This document shows positions 16,947 through 23,842 of a stretch of DNA of 64,000 nt, one piece after another. Positions within the stretch are counted from its first letter, which is position 1; every line of letters starts with the position of its first letter. A model generated the notes under the pieces. That model was given only the letters and a program-made list of their open reading frames with translations, had not been told where the DNA came from and did no database searches. The stretch lies in NCBI RefSeq assembly GCF_039969785.1, contig NZ_JBDVNC010000022.1:62001-126000 (forward strand). The letters run 5' to 3'. The position numbers and the translations under genes were made by a program. The DNA is from Shimia sp039969785. Its GTDB lineage: Bacteria; Pseudomonadota; Alphaproteobacteria; Rhodobacterales; Rhodobacteraceae.

Positions 16947-17756
16947 CTAGCCGTGCTTTGCCAGAAACGCTTGCCAGCGCGGCTCGACAGTATCCCAAAA
17001 ACCGGCAGCTAAGTTTTTGTCTCTGTCACCCTTTGCAGGTCCCGCAAAATCCTCAATGGCAGTTTTATAACTGGGCCGCGTACGGGACGCGGTCAGCCAT
17101 GCCTCAATCGCAGGCGCGCGCGTTTTCCAGAGCCCGGCAAGGCCCAGACGATCCAGCCGATCAATATAAGCAATGATCGATGCATCCGCGATGCAATATT
17201 TTTCGCCCATCACCCACGGCCCCGACTGCAAATCCGCCTGCATACGATCCAGCAACAGCTTCAGCGTGAAAAAGGCCGCTACCACATACGGCGAATCCAC
17301 GCCATTATCGAAGATGTCCCGGCGTTTCACCGCATTCGCCGGGCTGGCCATTCGTGCGATGGATGCGTCGATTTCTTCGGCTGTTTGTGTCGCCAAAATC
17401 TGCGCCCGTTTTGAGGTAGAAAACGTCATCGTGTTGATCGCAGCGTGAATTTCGATGCAATCATACAGGTACATTTTCGCCCGGGCGCGTTGCTGTATGT
17501 CCTGAGGTGTCAACAGACCACGTCCGTCGCTTTCCTCAAGATACTCCAGAATGACACTGGACTCGACCAGACAGAAGTCATCCACCACAATCGTCGGCAC
17601 CACCCCCTTGGGGTTCAGCTTCAGATACCAGCTCTCGTTCTGCTCACTTTTACCCAGATCGAGTATCTGTCCGCTCCATGTGGTCCCAAGCTCTGCAAGC
17701 CCGATGCGCACCTTGGCGGAACACACGCTGGTTGCACCGTGATAAAGCTTTAGCAT
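16947..17756 (-). CDS. Glutathione S-transferase family protein
   Basis: A 269-residue GST-fold protein. The N-terminal thioredoxin-like domain (1-80) has the candidate active-site segment ATSVCSAKVR and the cis-proline/glutathione-binding KGVVPTIVV and ESSVILEYLEE motifs; a helical C-terminal domain follows. It is longer than typical GSTs (about 200-230), with an extended tail after residue 225. GGAGAA precedes the ATG. It is the second gene after gntR (61-base gap) and converges on matA. Glutathione transferases in aromatic clusters perform dehalogenation, ring-product isomerisation or ether cleavage; which applies is not visible. Confidence 0.85.
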   Translation of the reverse strand: MLKLYHGATSVCSAKVRIGLAELGTTWSGQILDLGKSEQNESWYLKLNPKGVVPTIVVDDFCLVESSVILEYLEESDGRGLLTPQDIQQRARAKMYLYDCIEIHAAINTMTFSTSKRAQILATQTAEEIDASIARMASPANAVKRRDIFDNGVDSPYVVAAFFTLKLLLDRMQADLQSGPWVMGEKYCIADASIIAYIDRLDRLGLAGLWKTRAPAIEAWLTASRTRPSYKTAIEDFAGPAKGDRDKNLAAGFWDTVEPRWQAFLAKHG

Positions 17757-17817
17757 TAGAATTCTCCGGTTCGTACCCAGCCCGACATTTTCAACAGTTC
17801 GGCAGGTCCAACTCTGA

Positions 17818-18480
17818 CTATGCGATCAGCTCTGAGAGAAACGCGCCGGTGCTGTTGTAATGATCCATCAGCAAAGTCGACGTCAGCTCTACGTCGCGGC
17901 TGACAGCGGCGTCCAGAATGGCCAGATGTTCGCCTTCTACATTCCGGCTGGCATAGGATTTGGACCGTCCCGCAAGGAACCGATAGCGCACATTCAAATC
18001 ATACAATTGACCGCAAAATCGCATCAACACAGGCGAATCGCAGGCCGACAAAAGCGCCATGTGAAAGCTTTTGTGCCGCTCTTCGAACAGCTCGACATCG
18101 CCACGATCCGTACGGCTCAGGTAATGGTGCACCAGAACAAGGTTCTCTTCCCATTCACGACCACCATTTTTAACGCTTTGTCGCAGCGCGATATCTTCCA
18201 GCGTGCACCGCAGGCCCAGTATTTCCTGAAACTGGTGCCGGTTTGCATCCGCCACCCGAAACCCACGTTGATCCAACCGCTCAACCAGCTGATCCGAGGT
18301 CAAAAGGCTCAATGCTTCGCGGATTGGCGACGCCCCCGCCCCATAGTTTTCCTTCAGTGTTTCGACCTTCAATCGCTCGCCCGGAGCAAGATTGCCGGTG
18401 ATGATCTCGTTGCGCAGCGTAAGATACGTGCGGCGCGTCGAAGACTGGTTTGACTGGTTCTGAAGATCAATTGTGCTCAT
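17818..18480 (-). CDS. GntR-family regulator with FCD ligand domain
   Basis: A 220-residue FadR-subfamily regulator. The winged helix (about 15-80) contains YGAGASPIREALSLLTSDQLVERLDQRGFRV split over recognition helix and wing; the FCD all-helical ligand domain follows, with histidines (HHYLSRTD, HKSFHMALLSAC) that bind metal in relatives. It is probably a metabolite-releasable repressor. It sits between two catabolic blocks, cotranscribed with the GST gene. A palindromic site lies just ahead of its own start and a matching one before the yciI-matA and rutE-like operons, so it likely controls the whole island. Confidence 0.88.
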   Translation of the reverse strand: MSTIDLQNQSNQSSTRRTYLTLRNEIITGNLAPGERLKVETLKENYGAGASPIREALSLLTSDQLVERLDQRGFRVADANRHQFQEILGLRCTLEDIALRQSVKNGGREWEENLVLVHHYLSRTDRGDVELFEERHKSFHMALLSACDSPVLMRFCGQLYDLNVRYRFLAGRSKSYASRNVEGEHLAILDAAVSRDVELTSTLLMDHYNSTGAFLSELIA

Positions 18481-18514
18481 ACCCGGACATAACCAAAGAT
18501 GTTGCCGAAACGCA

Positions 18515-18534
18515 AATTATATCGATATTTCAGC
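18515..18534. promoter_or_regulatory. Second copy of the ATCGATATTT operator motif, ahead of gntR
   Basis: AATTATATCGATATTTCAGC contains the perfect palindrome ATATCGATAT (18519-18528) and shares ten consecutive bases with the site at 15229-15248. It lies 35 bases ahead of the gntR start codon, a position that fits autoregulation. Confidence 0.48.
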
Positions 18535-18772
18535 CTCAGTTTCGTCGATTAGCATAACGGACCGTGAGCCGGGAACTATCCGAAAAACGAAAACCCAACC
18601 ATGTCGGGGTAAGGCAGGAGATGTTGCATACCATTGTTTTAATTATATTAAATTTACCTTTCACTACAAAGCTCCGATCATTTCAGTCAAAAATTATGCG
18701 AATTTCTACAAAATCCACGCCCTCCTGAAATAACTCCCTAAACACCAAAACGCGAAAAATCTCGTTTTTTTA

Positions 18773-18784
18773 TTGTCGGACCAA
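18773..18784. promoter_or_regulatory. Candidate FadR/FCD-type half-palindrome ahead of the DRE-TIM gene
   Basis: TTGTCGGACCAA carries the GT-N3-AC core typical of FadR-subfamily operators. It lies 53 bases upstream of the DRE-TIM enzyme start and close to an AT-rich likely promoter (TAATATAAAA). The match is short, so chance is possible. Confidence 0.38.
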
Positions 18785-18837
18785 CAAATCTAATATAAAA
18801 CATTTTTTGATAATATCTGAGAATTTCCAGGGGTAAT

Positions 18838-20055
18838 ATGATGCGAGAAAACCACTTTGAAGACGGCAAATGGTGGGTCAGCCCCTACAATTTCGAGCCC
18901 GAAGTGCGCAACCAAATGCAGCTGCCGCCGCAGGTGCAAATCCATGATGCAACTTTGCGCGATGGCGAACAGACACCCGGCGTGGTGTTTTCGGTAGACG
19001 ATAAAATCCGGATTGCCACCAAGCTGGACGAAGTTGGCGTTGAACGGATCGAGGCTGGCATGCCTGCCGTCTCTCCTCAGGATGCCGAAGCCATCAAGGA
19101 AATTTCGAAACTCGGGTTGAAGTCCAAGATTTTCACCTTTGCCCGCGCGATGAAGCAAGACATCGACATGGCTCTGGAATGTGGCGCGGATGGCGTCATC
19201 ATCGAGGTGCCAATTGGGTATCCCAAACTGGTGACGCAATTCGGCTGGACTTGGGAAGACGTCTTCAAGAAAAGCCGCGACGTGATTAACTATGCCCGTG
19301 AACAGGGGCTTTATGCGGTGTTCTTTCCGTATGACACAACACGTGCCCGCCGCGATGATCTCGAAAACCTGTGCAAAGGTATTATGAACGAATCTCCGCC
19401 CGACTCGATCGGCATCGTTGACACAATGGGTTGTGCGACACCAGAGGCGGTGAAGTATATGGTGGGCTGGGTTAAGGGGATGACCGGTCTGCCGATCGAA
19501 ATCCACACTCATAATGACTTTGGCATGGGCGTCGCCACAGAACTCGCCGCCGTCGCTGCCGGGGCCGAAGTTGTGCACAGCTGCGCCAACGGACTTGGCG
19601 AACGCACCGGCAATGCCGCGATGGAAGAGCTGATGCTGGGTCTGCACCTGCTTTACGGCTATGACACGCAGTACAAGCTGGAAAAACTGCCGGAACTGGG
19701 CGCATTGCTGTCTGAGCTGTCCAACATTCCGATTGCCCGTAACAAGCCGGTCCTGGGGCAAGGCAACTTTATCCGCGAATCCGGCATTGGCATTCAGTAT
19801 GTCATGCATGATCCGCTGGTAATGTTCGGCACCCACCCCGCGCTGACCGGACGTTCTGGCGAGGTTGTTCTGGGCAAGAAAAGCGGCAAGGCATCGATCA
19901 ATTACAAGATGCAGGAACTGGGGCTTGGCGAAGTCAGCGACGAAGAAAATGCGGCGTTGCTGGCCAAGGTCAAACAAAAGGGAATCGATAAACGCGATTT
20001 CCTGAGTGATGAAGAGTTCATTGCGCTTCTGAACGCTCACAGAGCGGCGTCCTGA
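18838..20055 (+). CDS. DRE-TIM metallolyase family enzyme (isopropylmalate / homocitrate synthase-like)
   Basis: A 405-residue TIM-barrel enzyme of the HMGL/isopropylmalate-synthase family. The metal and catalytic signature HDATLRDGEQTPG places Asp37, Arg41 and Glu44; the HxH metal ligands are His223 and His225 in IHTHNDFGMG; the glycine-rich GLGERTGNAAMEEL follows. The family joins or splits C-C bonds between an acyl-CoA or pyruvate and a keto acid. It lacks the long regulatory domain of LeuA, so it is closer in size to homocitrate synthase or a lyase. The odd N-terminal 30 residues (WWVSPYNFEPEVRNQM) precede the barrel. It is divergent from the gntR gene; nifV-like or lysine roles are not supported by neighbours. 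Confidence 0.8.
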   Translation: MMRENHFEDGKWWVSPYNFEPEVRNQMQLPPQVQIHDATLRDGEQTPGVVFSVDDKIRIATKLDEVGVERIEAGMPAVSPQDAEAIKEISKLGLKSKIFTFARAMKQDIDMALECGADGVIIEVPIGYPKLVTQFGWTWEDVFKKSRDVINYAREQGLYAVFFPYDTTRARRDDLENLCKGIMNESPPDSIGIVDTMGCATPEAVKYMVGWVKGMTGLPIEIHTHNDFGMGVATELAAVAAGAEVVHSCANGLGERTGNAAMEELMLGLHLLYGYDTQYKLEKLPELGALLSELSNIPIARNKPVLGQGNFIRESGIGIQYVMHDPLVMFGTHPALTGRSGEVVLGKKSGKASINYKMQELGLGEVSDEENAALLAKVKQKGIDKRDFLSDEEFIALLNAHRAAS

Positions 20056-20071
20056 TAGAGACAAAAACAAG

Positions 20072-20103
20072 ACCGCCGCGCACCTTTGGGGCAGCGCGGC
20101 GGT
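20072..20103 (+). terminator. GC-rich hairpin after the DRE-TIM gene
   Basis: ACCGCCGCGC and GCGCGGCGGT form a perfect 10-base stem with a 12-base loop, 16 bases after the stop codon. There is no T-run after it, so it may slow or protect more than terminate by itself. Confidence 0.6.
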
Positions 20104-20185
20104 TCTGATGCCCGGCACGAGATCGCAACTCGAGCATCACGTCAGGCTCAAAACCCCTGAAAAGCGCCAAAAACAGCAAATTTTC

Positions 20186-20215
20186 TGCGCCGATGCCGTT
20201 CGGCGCATATTTTTT
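20186..20215 (+). terminator. Rho-independent terminator with T-tail
   Basis: TGCGCCGA and TCGGCGCA form a perfect 8-base stem around TGCCGT, followed by TATTTTTT. It has the classic form on the plus strand, 131 bases after the last gene, so it either ends a long 3' UTR or a small RNA. Confidence 0.75.
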
Positions 20216-20382
20216 GGCAATAACTTCAATCCCTCGCGCCGCGCCTCAGGTTCAAGCCCTGTACACTCTGCTGCATTTGCTCTAAGCGCGCTACGCTAAG
20301 ACACCCGAGCTGACATGATTGCCCGCCCGATCGCCTGGATGGGGCCGATTTAGCAAGCAGTCCCCAACGAAAAGCAAATCCT

Positions 20383-22299
20383 TTGAAGCAAGTTCTGCGC
20401 GACGCACTCGATGACCGTGGGTACACGGACCTGACACCTGTACAAGAAGCCGTTCTGGCACCCGAGCTGGAAGGTCGTGACCTGTTGGTTTCGGCCCAAA
20501 CCGGTTCTGGCAAGACGGTGGGGTTTGGCCTTGCCGTTGCGCCACAGCTTTTGCCCGACAGCGAGCGGTTTGAAACCGCAGGCGCTCCTCTGGGTCTGGT
20601 GATTGCACCGACCCGCGAACTGGCACTTCAGGTGAAACGCGAATTGAGCTGGCTGTTTGCCAAGGCTGGCGCCACGATCGCATCCTGTGTTGGTGGTATG
20701 GATATGCGCGACGAACGCCGTGCGCTTGCCCGCGGTGCCCACATTGTGGCCGCCACACCGGGCCGGTTGCGCGACCACATCATGCGTGGCTCAATCGATC
20801 TGAGCAGCCTGCGCGCCGTGGTTCTGGATGAAGCTGACGAAATGCTGGACCTCGGTTTTCGCGAAGACCTTGAGTTCATCCTTGGCGAGTCCCCCGAGAA
20901 CCGTCAGACCCTTATGTTTTCGGCCACCGTACCAAAATCCATTGGGCAACTGGCCAAAAGCTATCAACGTGACGCCGCCCGCGTCATTGCGAAATCCGGC
21001 TCGTCTCAGCATGCTGACATCAGCTATCTGGCAACGTCCGTCGCACCGCATGACACCGAAAACGCCGTCATTAATACGTTGCTGTTCCACAATGCCCCCA
21101 ATGCCATTGTGTTCGCCAACACCCGCGCGATGGTCAACCGCCTGACCACCCGCCTGTCCAACCGTGGGTTCAAGGTTGTCTCCCTGTCGGGTGAACTGTC
21201 TCAGTCTGAACGCACCCATGCGCTTCAGGCGATGCGGGACGGACGCGCGCAGGTATGTGTGGCAACCGACGTGGCCGCACGTGGTATTGACCTGCCCAAC
21301 CTCGATCTGGTGGTGCATGCAGAATTGCCCGGCAGCCACGAAACCCTTCTGCACCGCTCGGGTCGCACAGGACGTGCCGGACGCAAAGGTGTCAGCGCGC
21401 TGATCGTCACCAAAAAGACCCAGCGCAAGGCCGACCGCATTCTCAGCATGGCCAAGGTCAAAGCAGAATGGACACAAGCGCCATCTGCCGAAGCTGTAAA
21501 TCAACGCGAAGACGAACGCATGTTCGACCACGAAACATGGCAACAGGCCCCCGAAGGCGCTGAACAGGCATCTGTTGAACGGCTGGCCTCCACGTTCTCG
21601 GCGGATCAGCTTGCAGCAGCATACTTGCGGCTTTACCGCTCTGTCCGCTCTGCACCCGAAGAATTGTCGGATGCAGATGCAAAACTCGCGCCGCGACAGG
21701 AATTTGGACCCAGCGTCTGGATTTCCGTATCCGGTGGACGCGCCGCAGATGCTGAACCGCGCCGGTTGTTGCCGATGATTTGCAAGGCCTCAAACCTGAC
21801 CAAATTCGAAATTGGCGCGATCCGCATTCAACAGGACGAGTCGTTTGTGCAGATCAAAGAAACCAGCATTGACGCCTTTCTGGCGGATATTGGCCCGTCT
21901 ATGACGCTGGAACCGGGCGCAAAAGTGACCCGTTTGAACGAGGCGCCCAAGCTGGTGCGCGATTCAGGTCCAAGCGGCAAGCCACCGCGCAAATCCAAGC
22001 CCAAACAGCACAACAAATCTTCGGCCCCGGTTGACTGGAACGACTCGCCTGCACCCCGCAAACGTAAACCCAAGCCCGAAGACCGCAAGCCATCCTCCAA
22101 GGGGCAGAGCAAATCCTACGAAAGCAAACCCTCGCCCCGTCAGGAAAAACGCGACCCCGAGGTGCACAGTGCGCGCAAAAAGACCGGCGGCAAACCCAAA
22201 GGGCCAACACCACCCGCCGGGAAGTCTTCAAGCAAGAAAAACCGCGCTCGCGCTCAGGCAGCCAAATCCAAGGGTGGCCCTAAACGCGGCCCTAAATAG
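20383..22299 (+). CDS. DEAD-box ATP-dependent RNA helicase, DbpA/CsdA type
   Basis: A 638-residue RNA helicase. The order is Q motif (LTPVQEAVL), Walker A AQTGSGKT, the DEAD box in VVLDEADEMLD, SAT (MFSAT), and motif VI HRSGRTGRAGRKG. A DbpA-type RNA-binding domain follows (about 445-510, VWISVSGGRAADAEPRRLLP). The last 110 residues are a disordered Lys/Pro/Ser-rich tail. The start appears to be TTG at 20383: no ATG or GTG lies between it and the in-frame stop upstream, and the Q motif begins only 17 residues in, a rather short N-terminus. It likely acts in ribosome assembly or RNA decay. It converges on the enoyl-CoA hydratase gene over a shared hairpin. Confidence 0.92.
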   Translation: MKQVLRDALDDRGYTDLTPVQEAVLAPELEGRDLLVSAQTGSGKTVGFGLAVAPQLLPDSERFETAGAPLGLVIAPTRELALQVKRELSWLFAKAGATIASCVGGMDMRDERRALARGAHIVAATPGRLRDHIMRGSIDLSSLRAVVLDEADEMLDLGFREDLEFILGESPENRQTLMFSATVPKSIGQLAKSYQRDAARVIAKSGSSQHADISYLATSVAPHDTENAVINTLLFHNAPNAIVFANTRAMVNRLTTRLSNRGFKVVSLSGELSQSERTHALQAMRDGRAQVCVATDVAARGIDLPNLDLVVHAELPGSHETLLHRSGRTGRAGRKGVSALIVTKKTQRKADRILSMAKVKAEWTQAPSAEAVNQREDERMFDHETWQQAPEGAEQASVERLASTFSADQLAAAYLRLYRSVRSAPEELSDADAKLAPRQEFGPSVWISVSGGRAADAEPRRLLPMICKASNLTKFEIGAIRIQQDESFVQIKETSIDAFLADIGPSMTLEPGAKVTRLNEAPKLVRDSGPSGKPPRKSKPKQHNKSSAPVDWNDSPAPRKRKPKPEDRKPSSKGQSKSYESKPSPRQEKRDPEVHSARKKTGGKPKGPTPPAGKSSSKKNRARAQAAKSKGGPKRGPK

Positions 22300-22308
22300 G
22301 CGCTTTGG

Positions 22309-22338
22309 TTTCGGGGGTCGTCATCTCGACCCCCGAAA
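22309..22338. terminator. Bidirectional terminator hairpin between convergent genes
   Basis: TTTCGGGGGTCG and CGACCCCCGAAA make a perfect 12-base stem with loop TCATCT, flanked by short A/T stretches both ways. It lies between the helicase stop (22299) and the enoyl-CoA hydratase stop (22341), so it can serve both strands. Confidence 0.8.
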
Positions 22339-22340
22339 TT

Positions 22341-22964
22341 TCAAATCTGCACGGACTGACACAGCGATTTGATACCTTTGGCAATCCTGGGATCAGCGGC
22401 CAACGTGTCTGCCGCGATGTCCCGGGCAGCGCCCACAACATCCCCGTCGTCAATGATCCGGTCAACAAGCCCAAATTCAAACGCTTCGGATGCAGGCACT
22501 TTCTGTCCTCCCATCAGGATCAGCTTGGCGCGCGCGGGTCCTATTAATGCGGCCATGCGCTGTGGATCACTGGGTTGCGGTAAAAACCCAAGTTTCATCA
22601 CAGGGTAAAAGAACCTGGCCCCGGGCACGGCCAACCGGATATCACACGCCAGAGCCATGCCCATCGCGCCCCCGGCCAGTGTTCCGTTCAATGCGGCAAT
22701 GCTCAACCCCGGCAACGCCGCAATCGCACCTGACAAGCGTTCCCACACATCGCTGGTGGCCAGTCCGGCGCGGGCTTCTTCAAGATCTGCACCCGCCGAA
22801 AACACCTTGCCAGCGCCCGTCAGGATAAGCCCGCGCGCGTCTTGCGCCGCCTCGGCGATATCCGCCAGTTCCGTCAGCATGCCATGGGTCAGCGAATTGG
22901 CTTTGTCTGGTCGGTTGATGGTGACGATCCACAACCCATCCGCTCCTTTGACCAGCTCGATCAT
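22341..22964 (-). CDS. Enoyl-CoA hydratase/isomerase family protein
   Basis: A 207-residue crotonase-fold protein, shorter than the usual 255-265. The acyl-CoA-binding segment GAGKVFSAGADLEEA and the oxyanion-hole region NGTLAGGAMGMALACDIRLA are present. The glutamates used by hydratases in the second region are not obvious (YPVMKLGFLPQPSDPQRM), so it may be an isomerase or hydrolase variant. It is coupled to the SDR gene upstream by a four-base overlap (ATGA at 22961-22964), which suggests joint work on a CoA or beta-oxidation-like intermediate. Confidence 0.82.
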   Translation of the reverse strand: MIELVKGADGLWIVTINRPDKANSLTHGMLTELADIAEAAQDARGLILTGAGKVFSAGADLEEARAGLATSDVWERLSGAIAALPGLSIAALNGTLAGGAMGMALACDIRLAVPGARFFYPVMKLGFLPQPSDPQRMAALIGPARAKLILMGGQKVPASEAFEFGLVDRIIDDGDVVGAARDIAADTLAADPRIAKGIKSLCQSVQI

Positions 22965-23713
22965 ATAAGGCCAACCTTGCGCCGAATATCTTCATCCCGC
23001 AGCGAAATCTCATCGCCCAGCCACGCGTCCGCCGCGCTGCTGCACATCCACAACAGGCATTTTGCAGGCCATTCCGGCGGAACATGATCCGACCAGTCCA
23101 GCTTGCTGACCGGGTTAATACCGCTGGCCTTGATCTCGCGTTGCATCTGCGTGGCCACGGTTCCCGGGCTCAGACCGATGGCACGAATACCTTTGTCGCG
23201 GGCTTCTTTGTCAACACAGCGGGTCAACATGTTCGCCGCCGCCTTAGATGCACAATAATGGCTCCATGCTTCGACCGGGCCATGCGCTGCGCCAGAACTG
23301 ATGGTCAGGATTGATCCGCCTCCAACACGCTCCATTCCCGGCATCACGGCCCGCATTCCGTGGTAAACACCTTTGAGATTGATATCGATGATCCGGCCCC
23401 AGTCTTCGGGATCGGATGTATCAAGATGGGAAATCGGATCGACCAGCCCGGCATTGTTGATCAACACATCAACCCCGCCAAACCGCTCTGTCGCGGCAGA
23501 TACGGCAGCTTCGACCTGTGCGTAATCCGCCACGTCGCAGGGCACCGCAATAGCCTGAGGTCCAATTTCCTCTGCCAGCGCCCGGATCGCGTCCGCGCCG
23601 CGCGCCGTCAAAACCACATTGGCTCCGGCCCTGGCGAACTCTTTTGCGGTGCTTTCACCAATGCCCCGGCTGGCACCCGTAATAAATACTGTTTTCCCCG
23701 AAACATCGCTCAT
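22961..23713 (-). CDS. Short-chain dehydrogenase/reductase
   Basis: A 250-residue classical SDR. The NAD(P)-binding TGASRGIG lies at residues 11-18, then NNAG, the catalytic serine in ILTISSGAAHG, and the YxxxK pair in HYCASKAAA. The start at 23713 is chosen because GAGGAG lies about eight bases ahead and the Rossmann fold then begins normally; the frame is open further upstream without a comparable site. The C-terminus (ISLRDEDIRRKVGLI) is followed at once by the enoyl-CoA hydratase gene. Substrate unknown; a 3-hydroxyacyl-type alcohol would suit the partner. Confidence 0.88.
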   Translation of the reverse strand: MSDVSGKTVFITGASRGIGESTAKEFARAGANVVLTARGADAIRALAEEIGPQAIAVPCDVADYAQVEAAVSAATERFGGVDVLINNAGLVDPISHLDTSDPEDWGRIIDINLKGVYHGMRAVMPGMERVGGGSILTISSGAAHGPVEAWSHYCASKAAANMLTRCVDKEARDKGIRAIGLSPGTVATQMQREIKASGINPVSKLDWSDHVPPEWPAKCLLWMCSSAADAWLGDEISLRDEDIRRKVGLI

Positions 23714-23842
23714 TTTGGCTCTCCTCGCTGAATATTGATGCAAGAGGTAGCCATCATCAGGCACAGCGTCCACCCCTTCCTACTTGACCCCGCCGCTGCA
23801 TCGTTCAAAGCTGTTGCAGATTTTTTAAGAGGGGATGTCCCG

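Larger units (their letters stand above)
18481..18837. other. 357-base AT-rich divergent regulatory gap (gntR / DRE-TIM gene)
   Basis: No open frame here is convincing. The stretch is clearly richer in A and T than the flanking genes and holds the ATCGAT palindrome near gntR and a second candidate GntR-type site near the downstream gene, both listed separately. It must contain both divergent promoters; I do not assign -10 or -35 boxes. Confidence 0.7.
20056..20382. other. 327-base gap between DRE-TIM gene and helicase gene with two hairpins
   Basis: It holds two strong inverted repeats (listed separately) and no convincing open frame. About 80 bases lie between the first hairpin and the second, T-tailed one, which would fit a small stable RNA or a long 3' UTR. 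The second half has no structure I can name before the TTG start of the helicase. Confidence 0.6.

Noticed and set aside
18790..20118. 442-codon antisense open frame opposite the DRE-TIM gene
   Set aside because: The sense strand encodes a complete enzyme with catalytic motifs; the antisense protein has no family features.
20250..20275. GGTTCAAGCC, resembling a tRNA T-loop
   Set aside because: The flanking bases do not pair as a T-arm and no anticodon or acceptor stem can be folded around it.
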